36,337 nucleotides of DNA from a virus. Where the stretch lies: the IMG/VR virus record IMGVR_UViG_3300017989_004942, positions 1 to 36,337 of that record. One strand, written 5' to 3'. Shown here piece after piece: positions 7,662 to 14,631 of this stretch. The notes beneath the pieces were generated by a model. It was not told the origin of the DNA. It saw only the letters and a list, made by a program, of their open reading frames with translations, and made no database searches. Position 1 is the first letter of the stretch, and each line of letters begins with the position of its first letter. A program made the position numbers and the translations under genes.

Positions 7662-8588
7662 TCACGCAGCGGCGGTGGTCGCCGAAGCGGCCCGGCTCGA
7701 GTCGCTCCACTGGCCCAGCCAGGGCGCCAGGATGGCGATGCCGAAGCGTCGCCGTCCCTTGTAGCGGAGGACCTCCCGGTTGAAGACCGAGTCGTCGGTC
7801 TCGCTGTCCTGGGCGAAGAAGTCGGGGCCGCTGCGGTTGGTGATCGCACACGGCTTGACCTCGTCGCTCAGGTCGAAGACGCCCCACTCCTCGGCGTGGG
7901 TGCCGATGAGCTGGCTCCACTTGACGACCTGCACCTCGTTGTGGTGGATGTTCGAGTCGCCGCCGCCGACCAGCTCGCGGTGGACGATTCGCCGGGCGCG
8001 GTTCAGGTTCGCCGGCCCGACCACGAGGTGCGTCGGACTGAGTTCCAGGACCTGGCCGTCCGGGCCGATCCTCTCCATCAGGTGCTGGCAGGCCGTCTCG
8101 AAGCTCGCCGGCGAGAGCGCCAGATCTTCGAGGTTGTCCCACGCCTGCCCACCCACCCACTGGTGGCTGTTGGACCAGACGTTCGCCCCGTCCACCCAGG
8201 CGGTGCTGATGCCGTTGATGAACGCCTGGGGCACCTGCCGGTAGGGGTAGGTGGCGGCACGCTTGCCCAGCGCCTTCGCCACGAGCGTGTACATCGCGAG
8301 CCGGTCGTCCTCGACGTGAGTGATCGGGATCTCCAGCCCGCGCGCGAACGTCTCGTTCGCGATCTCCTGCATCCACTGGCCGAGGTTCGTGTAGGACAGC
8401 TCGTCCTCGAACTTCTCCAGGTCACCCAGGAGTGCTGCCGTGGGCAGGTACTCCTCGCTGGTGCCGCTCGGGATTTCCGTCACGAACGCCGCCACGTCCT
8501 CGGGTATGGGGGCGTCACGAACGGCCGCCCGGAACTCGCCGCGCAGGTTCTGAAAGAGCGCGGCCATGTTGCCCTGTGTGAGCTCCAT
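7662..8588 (-). CDS. Major capsid protein (Mu gpT type)
   Basis: 308 residues. HK97-fold major head subunit; hundreds of copies form the icosahedral shell. The sequence follows the gpT family pattern: N-terminal helix (MAALFQNLRGEFRAAV), VTEIPSGTSEEYLPTAALLGDLEKFEDEL, then IANETFARGLEIPITHVEDD, and a C-terminal domain with GPANLNRARRIVHREL and AILAPWLGQW. Length is like Mu gpT (about 300). The order protease/scaffold, decoration, capsid fits the Mu block apart from the decoration genes placed between. The tail is a short Ser/Ala/Thr stretch (SSRAASATTAAA), the mildest example of the extensions seen on its neighbours. Confidence 0.9.
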   Translation of the reverse strand: MELTQGNMAALFQNLRGEFRAAVRDAPIPEDVAAFVTEIPSGTSEEYLPTAALLGDLEKFEDELSYTNLGQWMQEIANETFARGLEIPITHVEDDRLAMYTLVAKALGKRAATYPYRQVPQAFINGISTAWVDGANVWSNSHQWVGGQAWDNLEDLALSPASFETACQHLMERIGPDGQVLELSPTHLVVGPANLNRARRIVHRELVGGGDSNIHHNEVQVVKWSQLIGTHAEEWGVFDLSDEVKPCAITNRSGPDFFAQDSETDDSVFNREVLRYKGRRRFGIAILAPWLGQWSDSSRAASATTAAA

Positions 8589-8622
8589 CTCGGTGCTCCT
8601 CGTTTGAGTGCGTTGTGGACGG

Positions 8623-8635
8623 GCCCCGCCGGGGC
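8623..8635 (-). other. Short hairpin between decoration and capsid genes
   Basis: GCCCCG-C-CGGGGC, a perfect 6-bp stem. It is one of three GC hairpins that separate the capsid-region genes. It could tune relative mRNA abundance of highly expressed proteins; no T-tract follows. Confidence 0.35.
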
Positions 8636-8654
8636 AAGGCCCGCCCGCCTATCG

Positions 8655-9206
8655 TCAAGCCTGGCCGGCTGTCGTGGTGGCGGCAACTGTCGTTGCGGCT
8701 ACCGTCGTTGTCGTCGGCGTGTAGTCCCACGGGTCGCCGCTGGCCTGGATCTCGACCTCGTCCGTGGAGAAGTCCGCCTCCGCGTCGTAGGCGAGGGCCG
8801 CCGTGGGCAGCTTCGTCACGTGCCCGCACCGGACGTCGTTCGTGACCGCGCCCGAGTAAACCTCGACCGTCTGGTCGTCCACTACGTAAACCTTGCAGAA
8901 CAGCATGTCCTGGCTGGGCGTTCTGTTCAGGACGTAGCGGAAGCGGCCCTTTGTGCGCACGACGACGTAGACGTCGCCGTCGTCGCCCTCCGAGTTATCG
9001 TAGTTGCCGCCGGGATTCTGCGGGTCCTCGATGGCCACGCCGGCGAAGTGGTAGCCGGCAGTGTCGGCCGCCGGGACGGCGTAGCCGTCCGCGTTCGCAC
9101 AGACCATGCCGCCGACGAAGATCTCCGCTTCGGCCGCCATCGGGATCCGCAACGTGTCCGTCGACTCCTGGTACCACGTGTTGCGGTCCGCGCTGAGTGC
9201 GCTCAT
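8655..9206 (-). CDS. Decoration/cement-like head protein, short-tailed paralog
   Basis: 183 residues starting at ATG 9206. About three quarters of residues match the protein of the next gene upstream (for example DRNTWYQES, AEIFVGGMVC, IEDPQNPGGNYDNS, DVYVVVRTKGR, LPTAxLAYDAEADFSTDEVE), so they are a tandem duplication. The beta-rich form with an AEIFVGGMVCxNADGYAVPA segment resembles DUF2190-type capsid cement proteins, small trimeric proteins that stabilise the shell. The C-terminal tail is short (TPTTTTVAATTVAATTTAGQA). A position between scaffold and capsid genes supports a head role. The main divergence from the paralog is at the tail and in the 110-135 region. Confidence 0.65.
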   Translation of the reverse strand: MSALSADRNTWYQESTDTLRIPMAAEAEIFVGGMVCANADGYAVPAADTAGYHFAGVAIEDPQNPGGNYDNSEGDDGDVYVVVRTKGRFRYVLNRTPSQDMLFCKVYVVDDQTVEVYSGAVTNDVRCGHVTKLPTAALAYDAEADFSTDEVEIQASGDPWDYTPTTTTVAATTVAATTTAGQA

Positions 9207-9228
9207 CTGTTCGCTCCCTCTGGGGTAG

Positions 9229-9259
9229 GGCCGGGGGCCCGCTCAGGCGGGCCCCGGCC
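9229..9259 (-). other. Strong GC hairpin between the two decoration genes
   Basis: GGCCGGGGGCCCGC pairs with GGCGGGCCCCGGCC around a loop of about 4 bases with one bulge. Lies in the 59-bp gap between the paralogous decoration genes. No T-tract. It is similar in style to the hairpins at 7594 and 8623. Confidence 0.5.
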
Positions 9260-9265
9260 GGATCG

Positions 9266-10009
9266 TCAGCCTCCCTGCGTTGTGGTCGTTGTGGCCGCCT
9301 CGGTGGTCGCCGCCTCGGTGGTCGCCGCCTCAGTGGTGGCCGCCTCGGTGGTCGCCGCCGGCGTGGTCGTCGGCGGTGCCGTGGTCGTCCTGGCAGGCGT
9401 TGTCGGCGCAGGAGTTGTCGCCGCTGGCGTTGTCGTCCTGGCAGGCGTTGTCGGCGCAGGAGTTGTCGCCGCCTCAGTGGTCGGCGCCGCCGTTGTCGGC
9501 GCTGCCGTTGTCGTCGTGGGCGCGTAGTCATCCACGCCGCCGGAGAACTCAATCTCGACCTCGTCCGTCGAGAAGTCCGCCTCGGCGTCGTAGGCCAGGG
9601 TCGCCGTGGGCAGCTTCGTCACGAAGCCGCACTGGACGTCGTAGGTCAGCGCGGCGGCGTTGACCTCGACCGTCTGGTCGTCCACGCAGTAGGCCTTCGC
9701 CAGGAGCATGTCCTGCGAGGGCGTCCTGTTCAGGGCGTAGCGGGCCCGGCCCTTCGTGCGCACGACGACGTAGACGTCGCCGTCGTCGCCGCCCGAGTTG
9801 TCGTAGTTCCCGCCGGGATTCTGCGGATCCTCAATGGCCATGCCGGCGAAGATGTAGCCCTCCGCGTCATCTGCAGGGACGGCGTAGCCGGCCGCGTCCC
9901 GACAGACCATGCCACCGACGAAGATCTCCGCGTCAGCCGCCATCGGGGCCCGGAGCGTGTCCACCGACTCCTGGTACCACGTGTTTCTGTCTGTGCTGAG
10001 TGCGGTCAT
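9266..10009 (-). CDS. Decoration/cement-like head protein with long mucin-like Thr/Ala/Pro tail
   Basis: 247 residues; ATG at 10009 with AGGAGGT 5 bases upstream. Residues 1 to about 168 are the globular decoration-like domain shared with the downstream paralog. The last 80 or so residues contain almost only Thr, Ala, Pro, Glu and a few Arg. They include repeated EAATT pentads and a 16-residue repeat (TTPAPTTPARTTT-like) encoded by a 48-bp direct repeat. Such Thr/Pro-rich extensions are flexible and are often O-glycosylated or used for surface adhesion in other systems; here that is inference. If the protein decorates every capsomer, the head would be covered by hundreds of tails. Confidence 0.65.
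   Translation of the reverse strand: MTALSTDRNTWYQESVDTLRAPMAADAEIFVGGMVCRDAAGYAVPADDAEGYIFAGMAIEDPQNPGGNYDNSGGDDGDVYVVVRTKGRARYALNRTPSQDMLLAKAYCVDDQTVEVNAAALTYDVQCGFVTKLPTATLAYDAEADFSTDEVEIEFSGGVDDYAPTTTTAAPTTAAPTTEAATTPAPTTPARTTTPAATTPAPTTPARTTTAPPTTTPAATTEAATTEAATTEAATTEAATTTTTQGG
9292..9520. repeat. Tandem repeats encoding the Thr/Ala/Pro tail
   Basis: Two layers are visible. From about 9292 to 9358 a 15-bp unit (GTGGTCGCCGCCTCG) recurs about four times, encoding EAATT on the minus strand. From 9384 a 42-base segment recurs 48 bp later (9384-9425 and 9432-9473) with one mismatch. All units are multiples of three, so gain or loss of units would change tail length without breaking the frame. 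Confidence 0.75.
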
Positions 10010-10023
10010 GGGGACCTCCTTCC

Positions 10024-10644
10024 TCAGCTCGCATTGCGGCCGGCGAGCATGACCTCATCAGAGATGCCGAGCAGGCGCGCCACGGCGCGTTCCTCGTCCG
10101 TGATCCCCTGCGCTGGCGTCCGCTGGCCGCCGACGTGCTGGGCGTTGGTGACCACGGGCAGGCCCTCGATGGCCTGGCGCGCGGCGTCCATGTCGCCCTC
10201 GGCGATCCGCTTCCACCAGCCCTTCTGAGCCGGCGTGATCTTGCCGGCCTCAATGGCGTTGGCGATGAGCTGATCGACCTCGCCCCCGTGGCGGTCCTCG
10301 TGGAGCTCGCCGATGGCCGAGAGGATGCCCGCCTCAGAGGCATCCTCGGCCAGACCCAGCGCGGACCGGACGGCGTCCAGCCCGGCGCCCGGCGCCTTCA
10401 GCCGGATGATGGCGGCGTTGACCGAGGTCAGCTCCGCGTCCGGCTCGACGCCCAGGGCATTCGCAACCGACTCGGGCAGGGCCGGCACTGCGGCCAGCTC
10501 AGCCTCGAGTTCTGCAACCCGTTGCGCGTTGGCCACCAGGGCCTGCGCGACTTCCTTGTCCTCCGTGCCCGAAAGCCCGAGCATGGAGGCTGCCTGCTCG
10601 GGCTCGACCTCGAGCGCGTTCGCGATCTGCGTCAGGAGATCCAT
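10024..10644 (-). CDS. Scaffolding protein from internal in-frame start (Mu gpZ-like)
   Basis: 206 residues that are the C-terminal half of the protease frame. The internal ATG at 10644 (product start MDLLTQIANALEVE) has a strong GGGAGG site 7 bases upstream, which is not expected by chance inside a coding frame. The preceding residues are a Gly/Glu linker (PEEGGGS). In phage Mu, gpZ is produced from an in-frame start in gene I, and lambda Nu3 arises the same way from gene C. The predicted scaffold is helical and would be degraded by the protease. Confidence 0.65.
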   Translation of the reverse strand: MDLLTQIANALEVEPEQAASMLGLSGTEDKEVAQALVANAQRVAELEAELAAVPALPESVANALGVEPDAELTSVNAAIIRLKAPGAGLDAVRSALGLAEDASEAGILSAIGELHEDRHGGEVDQLIANAIEAGKITPAQKGWWKRIAEGDMDAARQAIEGLPVVTNAQHVGGQRTPAQGITDEERAVARLLGISDEVMLAGRNAS

Positions 10645-11181
10645 GCTCCCGCCTCCCTCTTCTGGTGTGTCGCCGGGATCCGTCCCGGCGTCCTGTTCGT
10701 TCAAGCTCGCCAGCTCCAGCATGCGCGGCGTGTTAGTCAGCGCCACGCTGTGTATCCGCATCGGGATGATCTCGCCCGTCACTGGGTCCGGGTGGTTCCA
10801 GAGGATGACCGGGCTCGGGTAGCGGAACTGCCGCGCAGCCACGCTGTTCATGCCCTCGGTCGTCCACTGCACCAAGCCCCAGAGTTCCGTCCCGTCCGCG
10901 CGCAGGTCCATCTGCCCGATCCAGCCCGCCGCCGGCGCCCGCTCCCCGCGCTGCGCGGCGAATACGCTCGCGTGGTTCCAGTCGAGCGGCACGTCCTTGC
11001 TGTTCGGGACGTAGCGCGCCTCGAAGTAGGCCTTCGCGCCGGCCAGGCGGTCTTGCGTCACTACCTGCCTGCCCCCCTTCGGGCCGCCCGCCCAGACGCC
11101 CGTCCGGGCGAGCATGATCCAGTCAGGCACAGCGGCCGGTATCTCAGCCGGCGCCGCGTTCTGCGTGAGCGTCGGGTCCAT
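10024..11181 (-). CDS. Head maturation protease-scaffold (Mu gpI type)
   Basis: 385 residues. The ATG at 11181 overlaps the portal-fusion stop (TGATG). Mu I-family proteases cut the scaffold and capsid precursor inside the prohead. The N-terminal half fits the family: RYVPNSKDVPLDWNHAS, with the conserved His of the DWNH motif, then GWIGQMDLRADG, then PSPVILWNHPDPVTGEI and the conserved IHSVALTNTPRM. The C-terminal half is helical and charged and acts as scaffold; it also has its own internal start (separate entry). The length and two-part build match Mu gpI. It follows the portal-F gene as in Mu. Confidence 0.88.
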   Translation of the reverse strand: MDPTLTQNAAPAEIPAAVPDWIMLARTGVWAGGPKGGRQVVTQDRLAGAKAYFEARYVPNSKDVPLDWNHASVFAAQRGERAPAAGWIGQMDLRADGTELWGLVQWTTEGMNSVAARQFRYPSPVILWNHPDPVTGEIIPMRIHSVALTNTPRMLELASLNEQDAGTDPGDTPEEGGGSMDLLTQIANALEVEPEQAASMLGLSGTEDKEVAQALVANAQRVAELEAELAAVPALPESVANALGVEPDAELTSVNAAIIRLKAPGAGLDAVRSALGLAEDASEAGILSAIGELHEDRHGGEVDQLIANAIEAGKITPAQKGWWKRIAEGDMDAARQAIEGLPVVTNAQHVGGQRTPAQGITDEERAVARLLGISDEVMLAGRNAS

Positions 11182-13163
11182 CAGACCAGGCCCTCCACCA
11201 GAGGCATGGTGCGCAGCACTTCCAGGTCGGCGCGGCCGGCCTCCGTCGCCGGCTGCCAGCCCTCCGACTCCAGTCCGTAGGCGTCCCGCCGGTCGAACTG
11301 CCACTGGGGGTTCGCAGGCGCTTTAAGCGCGGCGACATTCGCGCTGCGCTCGATCACCGCCCGCATGTCGCGCGCGGCATCGCGGATCTGCGCCGCCTCG
11401 AGGGGCATCCCCTGGAGGACCAGGGCCGCCTGGTAGCGCGCGGCCTCGTCTATCTCGTCCTCGACCTCCAGCCCCTCCGCGTCCATCTCCGTCCGGCTCA
11501 CAGTGACCAGGGTGCATCGGCAGTTATAGTCCCAGGGCGGCATGTAGCTCGCCCAGAACGGGTCGTCGAGAGGCTTGACGATCCCGTCCAGGGCGGCGTG
11601 CTCGGCCCGCACGCGCTCGTCTCCCGCCGTCAGGTACTGGCCGTAGGGCCGCTCGGCGATGCCGCGCTGCCCCTTGATCCAGCGGTCCGCCCCGTAGGCC
11701 GAGAACAGGTTCTGGCGATAGACCAGCCGCGCCTGCGCGGCGGGGATCTGATTGTCGCCGGGCGTCTGCCCGCCCGGCACGGCGATGCCCAGCGCCTCCA
11801 GGTGTGTCAGGGCCGCGTTGGCCGTGGCGCCGGTGCGGTATGCCTCGGTCAGCTCGACGGCGGCCTGTGCGATGCGTTCCTGGTCGAGCCCCGTCACATA
11901 CCAGGCCCGCTGCTTGCCGGCGGGCCCGAGCCGCTCCCACGCCTCGTCCGTGGCGACGCGCCGCTCGCCGAGCCACCTGAGCCCGTCCTCGGGCACCGGC
12001 CCCTCGGTCGTGACGTCGGCCTGGTTCGGCACGAGCGCCGGCTGCGCGACGAAGGCCGGGCGCAGCGCGTTTTCGCTCTGGCCTTCCTGCTCGCCTTCCG
12101 CCGTGCCCTGGCCGGTCAGCGCGCGCACCTGGAATGGCACCACGATGGCCTCGCCCGCGACGGGCGCGCGGTAGCCGAAGCGCTCCCGCACCTCGTCCAT
12201 CGCGATCTCGACGCCGGCGGTGACCAGGTTGCCGAGGATCTCCGACTCCTGGAGCATGTCCGAGGGCCGCTCGACCAGGAAGTCCCATCGGGGGAGCGGC
12301 GCCGACTCGCCCAGGTTCAGCCGCACGATGGGCCGCAGGAGCTGATGAGTCAGCGTCTCTCCGAGCGCTTTCGCGTCGGCCTCCAGCAGGTCCATCCGCA
12401 CGATGTTGTGGACCTGGCCGAGCGCATAGGAGCCGCCGCCCTCGCCGCCACTCGTGAGCGTCTGCCCGAGGATGGAGAGCGTCAGTTCGCGGTCCGCCAG
12501 CTCCAGGATGCGCTCGTAGATCTGGCCTTCACCGTTCGCGACCTGCAGCAGCTCGATTTCGTTCGAGGAGCGGACCACCGCCGCGTAGTCGTGGCCCAGC
12601 GCGCGGACTGCCGCCTTGAGCTGCGTCGCCTCCGCCGAATTCCACGCCACGTCGTCCTGCAGCTTGCCGATCCGCGCCGGCATGCCGTAGACCTCGGCGA
12701 AGCTCATCCAGTCCTTCCACCCGAAGTGCCGCACGATGAACGCCCGCACGCACGCCCTCAACAGCGGCTGCCGCCAGGCGTAGCCGCTCTGCCCCCGCGC
12801 GCGGTGGACGATCCAGTTTGTGGGGTTCAGCTCGACGTCGTCCCCGTAGCCCTCGCCGCGCAGCAGGAGCGTCGTCCCATCCTCGGCCACCGTGAACCAA
12901 CGCTGCGGGACGTATTCGAGCCGCACCGGCTGCCAGTCGTTCTTGCTCGTCTGCCAGTGGATCTGGACTGGCGAGAAGCCCTTCCCGATGGCGTCGAGCA
13001 GGTCGAAGATCGCGTCCTGCACGTCCGGGATCGTCGCCACTATCTCGCGGGCGTACTCGGCCGCCGCCATCGCCAGGCGGCTCTCGTCCGCCGGGTCGAT
13101 CTCCCACTCGGCGTGCGCCACGCCGGCGCTGCACGTCCGCCAGCAGCTTCTCGATCTCTTCAC
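11181..13163 (-). CDS. Fused portal (Mu gp29/DUF935) and minor head protein (Mu F/gp30); N-terminus frameshifted and short
   Basis: 660 codons in the main frame. The portal forms the dodecameric gate for DNA; the F-type part is a minor head component. Residues 20 to about 350 follow DUF935 (AEWEIDP, LLDAIGKGFSPVQIHW, VPQRWF, WKDWMSFAEVYGMPARIG, LGQTLTSG). Residues about 440-600 carry the Mu F pattern (RLVYRQNLFSAY, RAEHAALDGIV, LDDPFWASYMPPW, NCRC). In Mu these are two genes. The main frame can only start at a GTG at 13163, giving an odd Arg/Cys-rich first 14 residues. A well-placed GTG at 13173 (AGGAGG 7 bases upstream) encodes phage-like LTREEIEKLLADVQRR but in another frame, so a 1-base indel near 13120-13125 is likely. 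Even after repair, roughly 50-60 residues of the usual portal N-terminus seem missing. Confidence 0.85.
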   Translation of the reverse strand: MKRSRSCWRTCSAGVAHAEWEIDPADESRLAMAAAEYAREIVATIPDVQDAIFDLLDAIGKGFSPVQIHWQTSKNDWQPVRLEYVPQRWFTVAEDGTTLLLRGEGYGDDVELNPTNWIVHRARGQSGYAWRQPLLRACVRAFIVRHFGWKDWMSFAEVYGMPARIGKLQDDVAWNSAEATQLKAAVRALGHDYAAVVRSSNEIELLQVANGEGQIYERILELADRELTLSILGQTLTSGGEGGGSYALGQVHNIVRMDLLEADAKALGETLTHQLLRPIVRLNLGESAPLPRWDFLVERPSDMLQESEILGNLVTAGVEIAMDEVRERFGYRAPVAGEAIVVPFQVRALTGQGTAEGEQEGQSENALRPAFVAQPALVPNQADVTTEGPVPEDGLRWLGERRVATDEAWERLGPAGKQRAWYVTGLDQERIAQAAVELTEAYRTGATANAALTHLEALGIAVPGGQTPGDNQIPAAQARLVYRQNLFSAYGADRWIKGQRGIAERPYGQYLTAGDERVRAEHAALDGIVKPLDDPFWASYMPPWDYNCRCTLVTVSRTEMDAEGLEVEDEIDEAARYQAALVLQGMPLEAAQIRDAARDMRAVIERSANVAALKAPANPQWQFDRRDAYGLESEGWQPATEAGRADLEVLRTMPLVEGLV

Positions 13164-13459
13164 GCGTCAACACTGCCGTGCCTCCTGTCGCATTCCTCGT
13201 GTGTGACGAAGCTCTGCCTGTCGTGGCGGAGGTCGCCCCGGATGGACCGCAGCTCCTCCAGGATCAGGTCCACGCGGGTGCTCAGGACGGGCACGCTGTC
13301 AACGGCGCGGTCGCCCTTGCTCAGGCGCGCCTCGATGCACTCCAGGTGGTCCTCGACGCGCTGTCGCCAGCGCCCCAGTCGGAACGCCACCACCCAGCCG
13401 CCGATGAACCCGCCGAACAGCGCCGACGCCGCCGATATCGCGGTCTGAAACCAGATCAC
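13160..13459 (-). CDS. Small membrane protein with coiled-coil tail (DUF2730-like)
   Basis: 99 residues from a GTG overlapping the upstream TGA (GTGA). Residues 5-27 form one transmembrane helix rich in small residues (AASALFGGFIGGWVVAF), followed by a positively charged segment and a predicted coiled coil (VEDHLECIEARL, VDLILEELRSIRGDL). Mu-like phages carry a similar DUF2730 protein upstream of the terminase genes; its role is unknown, perhaps in lysis timing or assembly at the membrane. A holin is possible but there is only one helix and no endolysin nearby. Confidence 0.55.
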   Translation of the reverse strand: MIWFQTAISAASALFGGFIGGWVVAFRLGRWRQRVEDHLECIEARLSKGDRAVDSVPVLSTRVDLILEELRSIRGDLRHDRQSFVTHEECDRRHGSVDA

Positions 13460-13938
13460 GAGTGCTCCTCCCGCATCTCATCCAGGAACTGCCGGATGGC
13501 CCTGCGCACGGGCTCCATCTCCTGCTCCGTCATGTTGCGCATGCAGAACGCCGCGAACCGCTTCAGGCCGACGAGCTGCTGCTCCAGGTCGATGTGGTCG
13601 CTCTTGAGGTGCTCCAGCACGCGGCAGACCTTGAGCATCCTGTCCTCGAGCCGGGCGGCGTCCTCTGCGTGCTCCGGGTCGTCGCCGGCCTCGATCAGCC
13701 TGGCCAGGCGCTCCATGAGCTGGCTGCACATCCGGTCGGTGAAATGTTCGGGCGTCGGGATGAAGTCCACGCCCTTGCCCCAGCGCCACGGGCGGCCGGC
13801 GTCCGCGTCGTCCTTCGCCCAGCGGCGCACGGTCCGGTCCGTAACCCCGAGCGCCTCGCCGATGACGGCCATCGAGCTGCCCTGCCTGCGCAGGGCTCGC
13901 GCCTGGTCCCGCATTCGTTCTTTGGTGGTCCGTGCCAC
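13456..13938 (-). CDS. Small terminase-like DNA-binding protein (Mu gp26/gp27 slot)
   Basis: 160 residues. The GTG at 13938 has AGGAGG 6 bases upstream; a TTG at 13974 is less likely. Residues 15-45 form a helix-turn-helix (SSMAVIGEALGVTDRTVRRWAK), and the remainder is helical (ARLEDRMLKVCRVLEHL and a C-terminal helix). First gene of the late operon, in the position where Mu-like phages encode their packaging-start proteins. Surprisingly, no large terminase follows; the next head gene is the portal fusion. It could instead be a late regulator acting on its own promoter. Confidence 0.55.
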   Translation of the reverse strand: MARTTKERMRDQARALRRQGSSMAVIGEALGVTDRTVRRWAKDDADAGRPWRWGKGVDFIPTPEHFTDRMCSQLMERLARLIEAGDDPEHAEDAARLEDRMLKVCRVLEHLKSDHIDLEQQLVGLKRFAAFCMRNMTEQEMEPVRRAIRQFLDEMREEHS

Positions 13939-13982
13939 TTCGCCCCTCCTCTCTGCGTCAGGTGTCTCGTTCAAGGGCGCGG

Positions 13983-14012
13983 ATTATAGGCGTCCTGGAA
14001 AAACGGTGTGTC
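13983..14012 (-). promoter_or_regulatory. Candidate late-operon promoter
   Basis: A perfect TATAAT lies at 13988-13983 on the minus strand, about 45 bases before the GTG of the first late gene. A -35 match is poor (GGACA-like sequence about 20 bases upstream), so it may need an activator, for example the sigma-like protein encoded at 16463-17011. Confidence 0.4.
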
Positions 14013-14079
14013 CGATCTGTCCCTTACTGACCGATAAAATCCGCGGCGGGGCGTTTTTTTCTTCATGGCGGCCCTCCGT

Positions 14080-14361
14080 GTAGCGCCGGCGCCTCGCCTG
14101 CGGACGCTGACAGACGACTGCGGCGCTCTCGTTCCGCGCTCTCAGCGCCCCCCGCACTGAATGCCGTCGTGGCGCTCTGGCCTGGCTGTAGCGCCGGCAT
14201 CTTGCCGGCCTGGGCGTGGGCATCCTGCCCACGCCCTGACGTGCAGCCGCGGGCAGGATGTTTAGCCGCCCCGGCGGCCCAGCGGCTATGCCGCCTGGAA
14301 GGCGGCGCTACGAGCTCGTGACGCACCCCTTTCCTCAGCGACCTCCGCGGTGAATGCCGTC
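14080..14361. repeat. Cluster of chromosomal-type dispersed repeats between late operon and tRNA
   Basis: No credible gene lies between 13,939 and 14,631. The stretch contains GTAGCGCC at 14080-14087 and 14188-14195 and its inverse GGCGCTAC at 14304-14311. It also holds a perfect 10-bp hairpin GGCGTGGGCA-TCC-TGCCCACGCC (14213-14235), and a 28-base direct repeat with 24 matches at 14141-14168 and 14334-14361 (CTCAGCG...TGAATGCCGTC). These resemble intergenic repeats of GC-rich chromosomes more than phage sequence. Short open frames here are compositional. Confidence 0.7.
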
Positions 14362-14381
14362 CTCCTGGCGGGCGCGCGAAC

Positions 14382-14410
14382 TTGACAAATCGGGGCCGGG
14401 GGGATTAGAT
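14382..14410 (+). promoter_or_regulatory. Candidate promoter reading toward the tRNA
   Basis: TTGACA at 14382-14387, 17-base spacer, then TTAGAT at 14405-14410 (3 of 6 matches to the -10). It points at the tRNA-Pro gene 220 bases downstream. The transcribed interval contains an inverted repeat, AGGCGCC at 14521-14527 and GGCGCCT at 14543-14549, and nothing else I recognise. A host tRNA promoter is the simplest reading. Confidence 0.4.
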
Positions 14411-14631
14411 TGGGGTGTTTGGCCGGGGCGTGGCTGCCGGCCCGCCGCAATCGGGCCGGCAGAGCAGGAGAGAGTGGACAGGAGAAAGGAGACAACAACG
14501 GCGGACGGCGTCAGCGACTCAGGCGCCTTGCCGGAGCCAGCCGGCGCCTCTCCTGCGGTCTACTCTCTACTGTCCGCTTCCGCCCGGCCCGAAAACCGCG
14601 GCGTGTGGTGTGCTCGGGTCGTTTGAAAAGT

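Noticed and set aside
9292-9520. Diversity-generating retroelement target
   Set aside because: No reverse transcriptase or template repeat seen; the repeats are simple tandem units.
7590-9527. 645-codon plus-strand frame over capsid and decoration genes
   Set aside because: The Val/Ala/Gly-rich end is merely the complement of the Thr-tail repeats; the minus strand encodes recognisable head proteins.
13160-13459. Holin
   Set aside because: Only one membrane helix plus a coiled coil, and no endolysin nearby; DUF2730-like is a better fit.
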